From Rhodococcus rhodochrous (GTDB taxonomy: Bacteria; Actinomycetota; Actinomycetes; Mycobacteriales; Mycobacteriaceae): a stretch of DNA of 64,000 bases. The position numbers were made by a program, and so were the translations under genes. Numbering within the stretch: the stretch's first letter is position 1; each line of letters begins with the position of its first letter. Below, piece by piece: positions 18,389 to 26,613 of this stretch. The stretch spans positions 1,488,001 to 1,552,000 of the forward strand of contig NZ_CP027557.1 of NCBI RefSeq assembly GCF_014854695.1, read 5' to 3'. The notes under the pieces are model-generated. The model saw only the letters and a program-made list of their open reading frames with translations, ran no database searches and was not told the origin of the DNA.

Positions 18389-19522
18389 TTACAGGTGACG
18401 CGTGGTGTCGATTCCCAGCGACATACCGGCCAGCCCGCGCTTGCGCACCGCCAACTTGTCGCTGACTTCCTTCAGCGCCACCGCGGGCGCCGAGTCGGGC
18501 GCCGCGAGGACGATCGGGGTACCGGAGTCGCCGGCCTCGCGCACGGCCGGGTCGAGCGGGATCTGACCGAGTAGCGGCACCGTCGCGCCCACCGCGCGGG
18601 TGAGACGCTCGGCGACGGCCTGACCGCCACCGCTGCCGAAGACGTCCATGCGGGTGCCGTCGGGCAGCTCGAGCCACGACATGTTCTCCACCACGCCGGC
18701 GATGCGCTGACGCGTCTGCAGCGCGATCGAACCGGCACGCTCGGCGACCTCGGCGGCGGCCTGCTGCGGCGTCGTCACGACGAGGATCTCGGCGTTCGGG
18801 ATCAGCTGCGCGACGGAGATGGCGACGTCACCCGTGCCGGGCGGCAGGTCGAGGAGCAGGACGTCGAGGTCGCCCCAGAAGACGTCGGCGAGGAACTGCT
18901 GCAGCGCGCGGTGCAGCATCGGGCCGCGCCACACCACCGGGGTGTTGCCCTCGGTGAACTGGGCGATGGAGATCATCTTCACGTCGTGCGCGATCGGCGG
19001 CATGATCATCCGCTCGACCTGCGTGGGCTTGGCGGACGTGCCGAGCATGCGGGGGATCGAGTGACCGTAGATGTCGGCGTCGAGCACACCCACCGACAGT
19101 CCGCGCGCGGCCATCGCTGCGGCGAGGTTGACGGTGACCGACGACTTGCCGACACCACCCTTGCCGGAGGCCACCGCGTAGACACGCGTGAGCGACCCGG
19201 GCTGGGCGAACGGGATGACGGGCTCGGTGGAATCGCCGCGCAGCGACTTGCGGAGCTCGGTGCGCTGCTCGTCGCTCATCACGTCGAGGGTCACGCGCAC
19301 CTCGCCCACACCGGCGACGTCGGCGACGGCCTTGGTGACGCGTTCCGAAATCTCGGTGCGCATGGGGCATCCGGCCGTGGTCAGATAGATCGCCACATCG
19401 ACGCTGCTGTCGGCGCCGATCTCGACGCTCTTGACCATTCCGAGATCGGTGATGGGCTTGCGGATCTCCGGGTCCTGGACCCGTGCGAGCGCACTGCGGA
19501 CGTCGGACTCACTGACTGCCAT
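18389..19522 (-). CDS. mrp: Mrp/NBP35-type iron-sulfur carrier ATPase
   Basis: 377 aa from the ATG at 19522. An N-terminal MIP18/DUF59 domain (about 5-95, with Cys52 in AGCP) precedes a deviant-Walker ATPase (SGKGGVGKS at 119-127; LLDLPPGTGD). Mrp proteins carry and deliver Fe-S clusters. The C-terminal CxxC that holds the bridging cluster in many Mrp proteins is replaced here (ENMSWLELPDGTRMDVFG has no cysteine). The M. tuberculosis homologue Rv1229c, as I recall it, also lacks it, so this is a lineage trait. It lies 63 bp after the first transglycosylase gene on the same strand. Confidence 0.92.
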   Translation of the reverse strand: MAVSESDVRSALARVQDPEIRKPITDLGMVKSVEIGADSSVDVAIYLTTAGCPMRTEISERVTKAVADVAGVGEVRVTLDVMSDEQRTELRKSLRGDSTEPVIPFAQPGSLTRVYAVASGKGGVGKSSVTVNLAAAMAARGLSVGVLDADIYGHSIPRMLGTSAKPTQVERMIMPPIAHDVKMISIAQFTEGNTPVVWRGPMLHRALQQFLADVFWGDLDVLLLDLPPGTGDVAISVAQLIPNAEILVVTTPQQAAAEVAERAGSIALQTRQRIAGVVENMSWLELPDGTRMDVFGSGGGQAVAERLTRAVGATVPLLGQIPLDPAVREAGDSGTPIVLAAPDSAPAVALKEVSDKLAVRKRGLAGMSLGIDTTRHL

Positions 19523-19585
19523 GACGCCCATGGTAGGCGGCATGCCGCTCGCCACCGGATACGGGTCGACGACCACCTCCGGTCA

Positions 19586-20452
19586 TCAGTGGATGCGGGG
19601 GAGATCCGCGGGGCTCGGGTCGATGCCGGTGGAGTAGGCCGTCGACCAGGCGAGCACGTTCGCCACGTAGGCCATCGAGTTGTTGTAGCGGTGGATCGCC
19701 TTCGTCGAGTGCGCGAGGTTGCGCATGTCGAGGCCACCGTCGCACAGGTACTTCGCGGTGGTCAGCGTCGAGTCGTACAGGTTCTGGGGATCGGAGACCC
19801 CGTCGCCGTTGCCGTCGCCCGCGTACTGGTTCCACGTGGTGGGGATGAACTGCATCGGCCCGACCGCGCGGTCGTAGACGGTGTCGCCGTCGAGGGCGCC
19901 GCCGTCGGTGTCGTGGATGACGGCCTGGCCGGGCAGGCTGCCGTTGAGCGGCAGTCCGATGACGGGCTCGAGCAGGTTGCCTTTGTCGTCGGCGTGACCA
20001 CCGTTGGCGTGTCCGGACTCGACGCGGCCGATGCCGGCGAGGAGCGTCCAGTGCATGCCGCAGGCGGGATTCTCCTCGGCGAGGACGCGCTCGGCGTTGC
20101 GGTAGGCGGCGTAGTTGATCCCGGGGATGCCGAGCGGGCCCTCCTGGAGGACCTCGGGCTCGGGTTCCGGCGCGGGGGCGGCCTTGAAGGTGCGCACGGG
20201 TGCCGGTTCGGGCTCGAGCATGATCGTCTGCACGGCGGCGACCGCTTCGGGAACCACGGCGGCGAGGTCGGCCGAGTCGGTCGACGACGCCGTCGGCTCG
20301 GTCTCGTGGTGAGCTGCCTCCATCAGCGCTCGCGGCGACGCACCCGCGGTGGTCGCGGCTGCGGCGACCAGTCCGACCGGAACGAGTCCGGTCATCGCGA
20401 TGACGGAATTTCGCCGAAGCTTCGAATCCGACGGTTTGGCGTGGCGGCCCAA
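19586..20452 (-). CDS. Secreted lytic transglycosylase
   Basis: 288 aa. It starts at TTG (20452) with MGRHAKP and a signal-type helix at about 16-38. After a Pro/Glu linker comes a lysozyme-like domain: catalytic Glu145 in GRVESGHANGG, GPMQFIPTTW at about 199-208, and a calcium-loop-like DGNGDGVSDPQNLYD. It should cleave peptidoglycan in the wall with 1,6-anhydro product formation. A GGGAGG-type ribosome site supports the rare TTG start. The homologue in M. tuberculosis is Rv1230c. It has an adjacent paralogue upstream and GTTAC motifs in its leader. Confidence 0.9.
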   Translation of the reverse strand: MGRHAKPSDSKLRRNSVIAMTGLVPVGLVAAAATTAGASPRALMEAAHHETEPTASSTDSADLAAVVPEAVAAVQTIMLEPEPAPVRTFKAAPAPEPEPEVLQEGPLGIPGINYAAYRNAERVLAEENPACGMHWTLLAGIGRVESGHANGGHADDKGNLLEPVIGLPLNGSLPGQAVIHDTDGGALDGDTVYDRAVGPMQFIPTTWNQYAGDGNGDGVSDPQNLYDSTLTTAKYLCDGGLDMRNLAHSTKAIHRYNNSMAYVANVLAWSTAYSTGIDPSPADLPRIH

Positions 20453-20493
20453 TGGATAACCCTCCCTCGGGTGCCTCGGAACGAGACACCTTC

Positions 20494-20557
20494 GTTACGT
20501 GCCGGGCCGAGGCTACAGCATTCGATGCTTTTCCGTTACTCAAACGTGATGTAACGG
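20494..20557. promoter_or_regulatory. GTTAC motifs before the transglycosylase gene (MtrA-like)
   Basis: GTTAC occurs at 20494-20498 and 20535-20539, and its complement GTAAC at 20551-20555. The last two form the inverted repeat CCGTTAC/GTAACGG (20533-20539 with 20551-20557). GTAAC/GTCAC repeats are the described recognition type for the MtrA response regulator, which controls wall hydrolases in actinobacteria. Layout here is not a clean tandem repeat, so this is suggestive only. Confidence 0.35.
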
Positions 20558-20613
20558 GGGTGCAGGCGTACTGCTGTGGCCCATCCGTGCTGGTCCGATG
20601 GGTCGGGTGGGGT

Positions 20614-20656
20614 GAAAGAAAAAGATGACGACACGCGTGTCGCGCGTGTCGTCATC
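20614..20656 (-). terminator. Intrinsic terminator of the second transglycosylase-like gene
   Basis: On the reverse strand a perfect 14-bp stem (20643-20656 with 20624-20637) and 5-base loop is followed by TTTTTCTTTC, the best classical rho-independent terminator in this window. It ends the transcript of the gene at 20675-21616 before the next paralogue. Confidence 0.9.
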
Positions 20657-20674
20657 TCGCGTGCGTGCCGGGAG

Positions 20675-21616
20675 TTACTCGCAGAAGGCGGGCACCAGAC
20701 AGGGGAGTTCGGGCAACTCCGGCATCGGCGGCGGAGCCGGGATGTTCTGTTCGGGTGCCTGCTGGGCCGGAGTGTCGGCGGGCGCTTGCTGGGCCGGAGT
20801 GTCGGTCGGCTGAGGTGTCGACTCCGGGGCGGGCGCGGTGACCGCCGGAGCCGGCGCGGGAGCCGCGACATCCGCGGCGTTCGGAACCGGCCGCGCCGGA
20901 ATCGGAGCGAGATCGGCGGGAGCCACCTCGGCGGCCTTCGAATACGCACCGGACCAGTGCCGGACGTTCGCCAGATAGTCCGGTGACGGATCGACCGACG
21001 CCACCGCCCGCGCCTCACCGTCCGGCTCGCGCAGGTTTCCGCCCTCCGCACACATCCGGGCACCGGCGGCCAGGGTCGCGTCGAAGATGTTCTGCGGATC
21101 GGCGGTGCCGTCCGCGTTGCCGTCGGCGGAATACTGCTCCCACACCGCGGGGGCCAGGCGCATCGGCCCGAGCAGTCCCTCCGGGGTGACGACCGGCGTG
21201 GTCAGCGTGCCCAGGATGTCGGTGCGTCCTCCGTCGGCGTGTCCGGAGCTCAGGCGCCCGACGGCCGCGAGCAGGTTCCACGGCAGGCCGCACTCGGGGG
21301 AGTCGATGGCCAGCTGCATCTCGGCCGCGCGGTAGGCGTAGAAGACGAGTTCGGGGATCGCGAGTGGCCCGTCGCCGAGAACTGCCGCACCTCCTGCCGC
21401 GGCCAGGGCGTCGGGCGGAAGCTGGGCGAGCGGGTCGCTCGGGCTGCGCAGCGGTTGCGCCTCGCGCATCTCGCCGGGAAGCACGCCCACCGCCGGGGTG
21501 GCGCTCGGCTCGGTCTCGGCGGACGTCGTCTCCGCCACCACTGTCGCCGACGACGCTGTCGCCGCGAGTCCGGCAGCGACGATCACCGGCATCGCCAGCG
21601 CGACCTTCCACCGCAC
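20675..21616 (-). CDS. Lytic transglycosylase-like protein lacking the catalytic glutamate
   Basis: 313 aa, a paralogue of the adjacent transglycosylase. It has a signal peptide (about 4-29), the same domain order and matching cysteine and glycine positions (ECGLPWNLLAAVGRLSSGHADGG versus the neighbour). Aligning the two puts Ser123 where the neighbour has its catalytic Glu145, and GPMQFIPTTW is GPMRLAPAVW. The tail is Pro/Ala-rich with a repeated TPAQQAP element. It is therefore probably not an active hydrolase, but the reading frame is intact, so it may bind peptidoglycan or regulate its neighbour. Exported to the wall. Confidence 0.85.
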   Translation of the reverse strand: MRWKVALAMPVIVAAGLAATASSATVVAETTSAETEPSATPAVGVLPGEMREAQPLRSPSDPLAQLPPDALAAAGGAAVLGDGPLAIPELVFYAYRAAEMQLAIDSPECGLPWNLLAAVGRLSSGHADGGRTDILGTLTTPVVTPEGLLGPMRLAPAVWEQYSADGNADGTADPQNIFDATLAAGARMCAEGGNLREPDGEARAVASVDPSPDYLANVRHWSGAYSKAAEVAPADLAPIPARPVPNAADVAAPAPAPAVTAPAPESTPQPTDTPAQQAPADTPAQQAPEQNIPAPPPMPELPELPCLVPAFCE

Positions 21617-21650
21617 GCGATCACCCTCCTCCGGTCGTCCGTCCGACTGC

Positions 21651-21667
21651 TGTGACGAAGGTTACAG
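21651..21667 (-). promoter_or_regulatory. GTAAC-GTCAC direct repeat upstream of the transglycosylase-like gene
   Basis: The reverse strand reads CTGTAACCTTCGTCACA. GTAAC and GTCAC lie 9 bases apart start to start, about 40 bp before the gene start. This is the spacing and sequence type described for MtrA sites (GTCACA-like direct repeats). Binding is inference. Confidence 0.45.
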
Positions 21668-21720
21668 AAGGATGTCGAGTTGTGTGCAACCGGGCGTGCC
21701 GGACAACAGGACGGGGGCCC

Positions 21721-22242
21721 TCAGCGACGAGGCCCGCGGGTGCGCGGAGTGCCGGCGTCGTCCTCGTTCTCGTCGTCGACCAGCAGGGCGCGCAGGTCGT
21801 CGAGTTCGCGACGCAGATAGTCGCGGGTCGCGACCTCGCCCACCGCGAGTCGCAGCGCCGCGAGTTCGCGTGCCAGGAACTCGGTGTCGGCCTTGGTCTG
21901 CTCGGCGCGGGCGCGGTCCTCCTCGAGCGACACGCGGTCGCGGTTCTCCTGCCGGTTCTGCGCCAGCAGGATCAACGGCGCGGCGTAGGCGGCCTGTGTC
22001 GAGAAGGCCAGGTTGAGAAGGATGAAGGGATAGGGATCCCACTGCAGTCCGACCGCGGCGATGTTGAGGGCGATCCACACGATGACGACGATCGTCTGGA
22101 TGGCGAGATAGCGGCCCGTTCCGAGGAATCGGGCGATCGACTCGCTGACCCGGCCGACCGCCTCGGCGTCGAAGTTGAAGCGGAACCTCGATGCCTGGGG
22201 GGTCTCGAGGCGCGAGCGGCCCTGCGTGCTGCGGTCACTCAT
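21721..22242 (-). CDS. DUF1003 membrane protein
   Basis: 173 aa. It has two membrane helices (about 46-63 and 71-92) with the DUF1003 core WIALNIAAVGLQWDPYPFILLNLAFSTQAAYAAP, then a long charged amphipathic coiled coil and an acidic/Arg tail. The first ~40 residues carry an FNFDAEAVGRVSESIARFLGT motif. The function of DUF1003 is unknown. It overlaps the stop of the MgtE-N/CBS gene by 8 bp and is surely in the same operon (Rv1231c-Rv1232c order in M. tuberculosis), so a link with divalent-cation handling is suspected. Confidence 0.85.
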   Translation of the reverse strand: MSDRSTQGRSRLETPQASRFRFNFDAEAVGRVSESIARFLGTGRYLAIQTIVVIVWIALNIAAVGLQWDPYPFILLNLAFSTQAAYAAPLILLAQNRQENRDRVSLEEDRARAEQTKADTEFLARELAALRLAVGEVATRDYLRRELDDLRALLVDDENEDDAGTPRTRGPRR

Positions 22243-23509
22243 CCTCGATGTCCTCCTCGCGCCAGTCTTCCGGCAGCAGATGGTCGAGCACGTCGTCGAC
22301 GCTCACCGCGCCGAGCAGGTGCCCCTCGTCGTCCACCACCGGACCGCAGACCAGGTTGTACGTCGCGAAGTACCGGGTGACGGTGGTCAGGGCGTCGTCG
22401 GGGGCCAGGCGCGGCAGGTCGTCGTCGACGACCCCTCCCACCAGGCTCGCAGGCGGTTCCCGGAGCAATCGTTGCAGATGGACACAGCCGAGGTACTTGC
22501 CGGTGGGTGTCGCGGTGGGCGGTCGCACGACGAAGACCATCGAGGCCAAGGCCGGACTCAGATCCGGATTGCGGGCGCGGGCGAGCGCTTCGGCCACCGT
22601 GGTCGCCGGCGTCAGCACGACCGGCTCCGGGGTCATCAGACCACCGGCGGTGTCGGGGGAGTGCTCGAGCAGGCGGCGCACCGGCTCGGAGTCCTCGGGG
22701 TCCATGCGTTGCAGGAACGACTCGGCGTCCGTGGCGGGCAGCTCACCGAGGAGGTCGGCGACGTCGTCGGGATCCATCGCCTCGAGCACCGCGACCGCCC
22801 GGTCGAGACCGAGCTGGGTGAGCAGGTCGGTCTGATCGTCGGAGGGCAGCTCCTGCACGATGTCGGCGAGGCGTTCGTCGTCGAGCGCCGCGGCGACCTC
22901 GGTGCGTCTCTTGATCGGCAGGTCGCGCAGGGCGTTCGCGACGTCCGGCGGGCGCATGTCCTCGAACTGCAGGAGCAACTGTGCGACACCCTGTCCGGGC
23001 ATCGACAGTGCCTGCTGGGTGAGTCCGTGCACGTGCGGCCATTCCACGATGTGGATGGGGGAGCGGCGCGCGAGCCGGCCGCGATGGCGACGCACCGCGA
23101 CCCGGGCGACGACCCAGTCGCGGGTGCGCATGAGCTCGAGCCCCAGATCCACCACGACGGCGTCGACACCCATCAGGTCCGGTAGCTCCGGGTCGTCGAC
23201 GCGCACACGCGAATCGAGGACCTGACCGAGGGCGAGCACCTCCGAGGGGCGCTGCGTGAACCGGCGCAGACTGACGTTGCCGGTGACGAGGGTGACCGCG
23301 CCGGGCTCGATCGCGGTCACGCGCAGCATCGGGACGAAGATCCGCTTGCGGGTGGGCAGTTCGACGACGAGCCCCAGTGCACGAGGAGGCTGACGCCCCA
23401 CTCGTATGGTCAGCACGACATCGCGGACGCGGCCGATGGACTCGCCGTCGGGGCCGAGAACGACCAGTCCGGCCAGCCGCGCGACGAAGACCTTGCTCAC
23501 TGCTGCCAT
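22235..23509 (-). CDS. MgtE N-terminal and CBS domain protein without a channel domain
   Basis: 424 aa. An N-terminal PRC-barrel-like pair (about 6-75 and 95-150), the MgtE intracellular helical domain (about 170-280, with LPSDDQTDLLTQL and DPDDVADLL repeats) and two CBS domains (about 285-415). In true MgtE Mg2+ channels these cytosolic parts sense Mg2+ and gate five membrane helices. Here the protein ends after the CBS pair and has no hydrophobic segment, so it is a soluble sensor. The homologue Rv1232c is built alike. The overlap with a two-helix DUF1003 gene suggests the two proteins work together. Confidence 0.88.
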   Translation of the reverse strand: MAAVSKVFVARLAGLVVLGPDGESIGRVRDVVLTIRVGRQPPRALGLVVELPTRKRIFVPMLRVTAIEPGAVTLVTGNVSLRRFTQRPSEVLALGQVLDSRVRVDDPELPDLMGVDAVVVDLGLELMRTRDWVVARVAVRRHRGRLARRSPIHIVEWPHVHGLTQQALSMPGQGVAQLLLQFEDMRPPDVANALRDLPIKRRTEVAAALDDERLADIVQELPSDDQTDLLTQLGLDRAVAVLEAMDPDDVADLLGELPATDAESFLQRMDPEDSEPVRRLLEHSPDTAGGLMTPEPVVLTPATTVAEALARARNPDLSPALASMVFVVRPPTATPTGKYLGCVHLQRLLREPPASLVGGVVDDDLPRLAPDDALTTVTRYFATYNLVCGPVVDDEGHLLGAVSVDDVLDHLLPEDWREEDIEDE

Positions 23510-23567
23510 GATTGCCAGGCTAGAGCGTGCGCACGCTGTTCCCGGAACTCGGAGGTCTGGTCAGGTC

Positions 23568-24527
23568 ATGTCGTTTTCGTTCAGGCCCCGGAGGTCGGTA
23601 CTCGCGGTTCCCGGCAGCAGCCGGAAGATGATCGACAAGGCCAAGGGCCTTCCCGCCGACGAGATCTTCCTCGATCTCGAGGACGCCGTGTCGCCACTGG
23701 CCAAGGAACAGGCCCGCAGCACCATCGTCGAAGCTCTGAACGAGGACGGCTGGGGCGACCAGATCAAGGTCGTGCGCGTCAACGACTGGACCACGGATGC
23801 GACCTATCTGGACGTCGCGACGGTCGTCGGTGGTGCCGGCGTGAATCTCGACGCGATCCTGCTGCCGAAGGTGCCCGACGCGAGCCACGTGAAGGCGCTC
23901 GACCTGCTCCTCACCCAGGTCGAGAAGGCTCACGGTCTCGAGGTGGGACGGATCGGCATCGAACCGCAGATCGAGAACGCCATCGGGTTGACGAACATCA
24001 ACGAGATCGCGACGGCGAGCCCGCGCGTGCAGACGCTCGTGTTCGGTCCCGCCGACTTCATGGCGAGCATCAACATGCGCACGCTCGTCGTCGGTGAACA
24101 GCCCGAGGGTTACGACGTCGGCGACGCCTACCACCACATCCTCATGACGATCCTCATGGCCGCGCGTGCCCACGGGCTGCAGGCCATCGACGGTCCCTAC
24201 CTCCAGATCCGCGACGTCGACGCCTTCCGCCGGTCGGCGCAGCGCACCGCCGCCCTGGGCTTCGACGGCAAGTGGGTGCTGCACCCGAGCCAGATCGACG
24301 CGGCGAACGAGGTCTTCAGCCCCCGGCAGGAGGACTACGACAAGGCCGAGATGATCCTCGACGCCTACGAGTGGCACACCTCGGCCGAGGGCGGCGCCCG
24401 CGGTGCCGCGATGCTCGGCGACGAGATGATCGACGAGGCGAGCCGGAAGATGGCCCTCGTGATCTCCGCGAAGGGCCGGGCCGCCGGGTTGCAGCGCACC
24501 CAGAAGTTCGAGCCGCCGGTCTCCTGA
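23568..24527 (+). CDS. CitE-like HpcH/HpaI aldolase family CoA-ester lyase
   Basis: 319 aa from the ATG at 23568. A TIM-barrel of the citrate lyase beta-subunit type. LDLEDAVSP (about 31-39) binds Mg2+ with the Arg in FRPRRSVLAVPGS, GIEPQIEN carries the catalytic/metal Glu, and GFDGKWVLHPSQI is the C-terminal family signature. Stand-alone members cleave or hydrolyse malyl-CoA, methylmalyl-CoA or citramalyl-CoA. No citE partner (citD or citF) is nearby, so it is not a citrate lyase complex. Long reading frames opening upstream (23406) are not part of it. It is divergent from the MgtE-N gene. Confidence 0.88.
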   Translation: MSFSFRPRRSVLAVPGSSRKMIDKAKGLPADEIFLDLEDAVSPLAKEQARSTIVEALNEDGWGDQIKVVRVNDWTTDATYLDVATVVGGAGVNLDAILLPKVPDASHVKALDLLLTQVEKAHGLEVGRIGIEPQIENAIGLTNINEIATASPRVQTLVFGPADFMASINMRTLVVGEQPEGYDVGDAYHHILMTILMAARAHGLQAIDGPYLQIRDVDAFRRSAQRTAALGFDGKWVLHPSQIDAANEVFSPRQEDYDKAEMILDAYEWHTSAEGGARGAAMLGDEMIDEASRKMALVISAKGRAAGLQRTQKFEPPVS

Positions 24528-24638
24528 CAGGAAAAAGAACATATCGGGCGAACCGTCGCGGCGTGCCGGTCCCCGTCGAGGCAGAATGGAGACCGGCGCC
24601 GCGACCGTCGGCGTGTATCGCGAAGGAGCCGAAACGAC

Positions 24639-25124
24639 ATGACGAATCCCCTCGGACCCGGTCGCCAGGTACCCGGTCTGCCCACACCTCCCACGGGCTG
24701 GCCCGTCGGTTCGTACCCGACCTATGCCGAGGCGCAACGGGCGGTCGACCACCTGGCCGATCAGAACTTCTCCGTCGAGGACGTCACCATCGTCGGTGTC
24801 GATCTCATGCAGGTCGAGCGGGTCACCGGTCGGCTCACGTGGCCGAAGGTGATCGGCGGCGGCATCGTCTCGGGCGCATGGCTCGGCGTGTTCTTCGGTC
24901 TGCTGCTCGGCATCTTCTCCACCGACTTCCTCGGCCCGCTGCTCGTCGGCCTCGTCGGCGGCATCATCTTCGGCCTCATCTCGGCGAGCATCCCGTACGC
25001 CGCGACCCGCGGTCAGCGCGACTTCTCGTCCACCATGCAGCTCGTCGCCGGCCGCTACGACGTGCTGTGCCAGCCGCCCACCGCCGAGAAGGCGCGCGAC
25101 ATCCTCGCCAAGCTCGCCATCTGA
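24639..25124 (+). CDS. General-stress-protein-17M-like membrane protein
   Basis: 161 aa. The N-terminal domain (GSYPTYAEAQRAVDHLADQNFSVEDVTIVGVDL, about 24-58) matches the general stress protein 17M/YflT type. Two membrane helices follow, GGIVSGAWLGVFFGLLLGIF and a Gly-rich partner, then a short cytosolic end. It resembles Rv1234. Function unknown; the domain is induced by stress in Bacillus. An AAGGAG ribosome site at 24624 supports the ATG at 24639. It stands alone between a lyase and a coiled-coil gene. Confidence 0.8.
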   Translation: MTNPLGPGRQVPGLPTPPTGWPVGSYPTYAEAQRAVDHLADQNFSVEDVTIVGVDLMQVERVTGRLTWPKVIGGGIVSGAWLGVFFGLLLGIFSTDFLGPLLVGLVGGIIFGLISASIPYAATRGQRDFSSTMQLVAGRYDVLCQPPTAEKARDILAKLAI

Positions 25125-25196
25125 TCGTCGCGCGGTCGCGCGTTCGCCGAGAACGGCACTCGTCGTGATCGGCCTCGCGCCACTACTGTCGATCCC

Positions 25197-26081
25197 ATGC
25201 CCGACCTCGATTCGGTGGCCGATGCCCTCTACGGCCTCGACCCAGGAGACTTCGTGGCGGCCCGCTCCGAATTCGCGGCGCAGGCACGCGAAGCGGGCGA
25301 CCGCGAGCTGACGGCGGCCATCGGCAGACTGCGCAAACCGACGGTCGCGGCCTGGATGGTCAACCTGCTCGCCCGCGAACGGGCCGACGAACTCGCGGCG
25401 CTGCTCGACATCGGATCCGCCCTGCGCACCGCGCAACGACGACTGTCCGGCAGCGAGATGCGGAAACTGTCGGAGCAGCGTCGCCGGGTCGTCGCCGCGC
25501 TCGAGCGCGACGCGGGTCGGCTCGCCGCCGACCGCGGCCGCACCGTCTCGGAGAGCGCACTGCGCGAGGTGGGGCGCACCCTCAACGCCGCGCTGTCGGA
25601 TCCCGGCATCGGGGAGCAGGTCCGGCAGGGCCGACTCGACGCGATCGTCGAGTCCGACGGCTTCGGTGACCTGTCGGCGATGCCGCTCACCGTCGTCCGT
25701 GGCGGGTCCGAGGAGAAGGACGAGGACGAGGACGACAGAACGTCAGCGGACAGGACTGCGCGCAAGAGCAAGGGCGAGCGTGGACCCACAGAGCGTGAGA
25801 AGGCGGAGCAGGCGGCGCGCGACGCGGAGATCGACGAGGCCGCTGTCGCTCTCGACTCGGCTCACAGCGCGGCCGAGGACGCGCGCGAAGCCGCGTCGGC
25901 GGCAGAGCAGGAGCTGGCTCGTCACGAGGAGGAGGTCGCCGAGCTGCGGGCGAAGCTCGAGCACGCAGAGCAGCAACGCACCTTCGCGCGCCGCGCCGCT
26001 GCCGAGGCGAAGAAACGGGTGGTCGCCGCCGAACGCGCCGTCTCGGCCGCCGAGGCCCACCTCGCCCGGACGAAGAACTGA
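25197..26081 (+). CDS. Conserved coiled-coil protein of unknown function
   Basis: 294 aa, no signal peptide or membrane helix. The N-terminal half (about 1-160) is a helical domain starting MPDLDSVADALYGLDPGDFVAARSEFAAQAREAGDRELTAAIGRLRKPTVAAWMVN (given here only as landmark pieces: LYGLDPGDF, RKPTVAAWMVN). An acidic linker near 175-190 leads to an Ala/Glu/Arg-rich coiled coil (about 195-290). The RKPTVAAWMVNLLAR element recurs in actinobacterial hypothetical proteins, as I recall them. I do not recognise a function. It ends 5 bp before the convergent phosphatase gene. Confidence 0.6.
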   Translation: MPDLDSVADALYGLDPGDFVAARSEFAAQAREAGDRELTAAIGRLRKPTVAAWMVNLLARERADELAALLDIGSALRTAQRRLSGSEMRKLSEQRRRVVAALERDAGRLAADRGRTVSESALREVGRTLNAALSDPGIGEQVRQGRLDAIVESDGFGDLSAMPLTVVRGGSEEKDEDEDDRTSADRTARKSKGERGPTEREKAEQAARDAEIDEAAVALDSAHSAAEDAREAASAAEQELARHEEEVAELRAKLEHAEQQRTFARRAAAEAKKRVVAAERAVSAAEAHLARTKN

Positions 26082-26085
26082 GCCG

Positions 26086-26526
26086 TCAGGAGTGCGCCTT
26101 CGCGTGCGCGACGAATTTGCGCTGCCAGGGCGTCTCGACCGCGCGCGGATGGTAATGCCGCCGAACGAAGTCGACCGCCTCCTCCGGGGAGAGCCCGTCG
26201 AGGACGGCGAGGCACGCCAGTGCGGTGCCGGTGCGGCCGCGTCCCCGCCCGCACGCGATCTCCACGCGCTGTCTTCCCGCCCGGATCCACGCCTCGTACA
26301 GGATGGCGAGAGCGTCCTCCGGGTCGCGCGGCGTGCGGAAGTCGGGCCAGAGGATCCACCGCGACTCCCACTCGAACGGTGCTGCCGGGGGGCGGCCGAG
26401 GAGATACACCCCGAAGTCGGGAAACGGCTCGTCGAACACCGGTCTGCGCATCCCGCGTCCCCGCACGAGTCGGCCGGAGGGCAGCTGCAGCACCCCGGTG
26501 TCTGCTGGATCCCACTCGCGTCGCAC
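26086..26526 (-). CDS. Small protein-tyrosine phosphatase-like protein
   Basis: 146 aa. The Cys-X5-Arg phosphate loop is CGRGRGRT (Cys92 to Arg98), and WPD at 60-62 is the general-acid loop of tyrosine/dual-specificity phosphatases, so both catalytic elements are present. The usual His before Cys is Ala (EIACGRG), and the loop is unusually Arg/Gly-rich. The substrate is unknown; the domain is cytosolic. It is convergent with the coiled-coil gene and divergent from the Eis-like gene. Confidence 0.8.
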   Translation of the reverse strand: MRREWDPADTGVLQLPSGRLVRGRGMRRPVFDEPFPDFGVYLLGRPPAAPFEWESRWILWPDFRTPRDPEDALAILYEAWIRAGRQRVEIACGRGRGRTGTALACLAVLDGLSPEEAVDFVRRHYHPRAVETPWQRKFVAHAKAHS

Positions 26527-26613
26527 GCTGGAAACCTACCCGCCCGGAGCCGGTGTACCGAACGTCACGGCCGTTCACCCGCGGTGCAAGTTCGCGGTCG
26601 ATAGTGTCGTTCC

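Noticed and set aside
20453-20674. Possible c-di-AMP riboswitch upstream of the transglycosylase gene
   Set aside because: Such riboswitches precede wall hydrolase genes in actinobacteria, but I could not find the conserved core, only GTTAC repeats.
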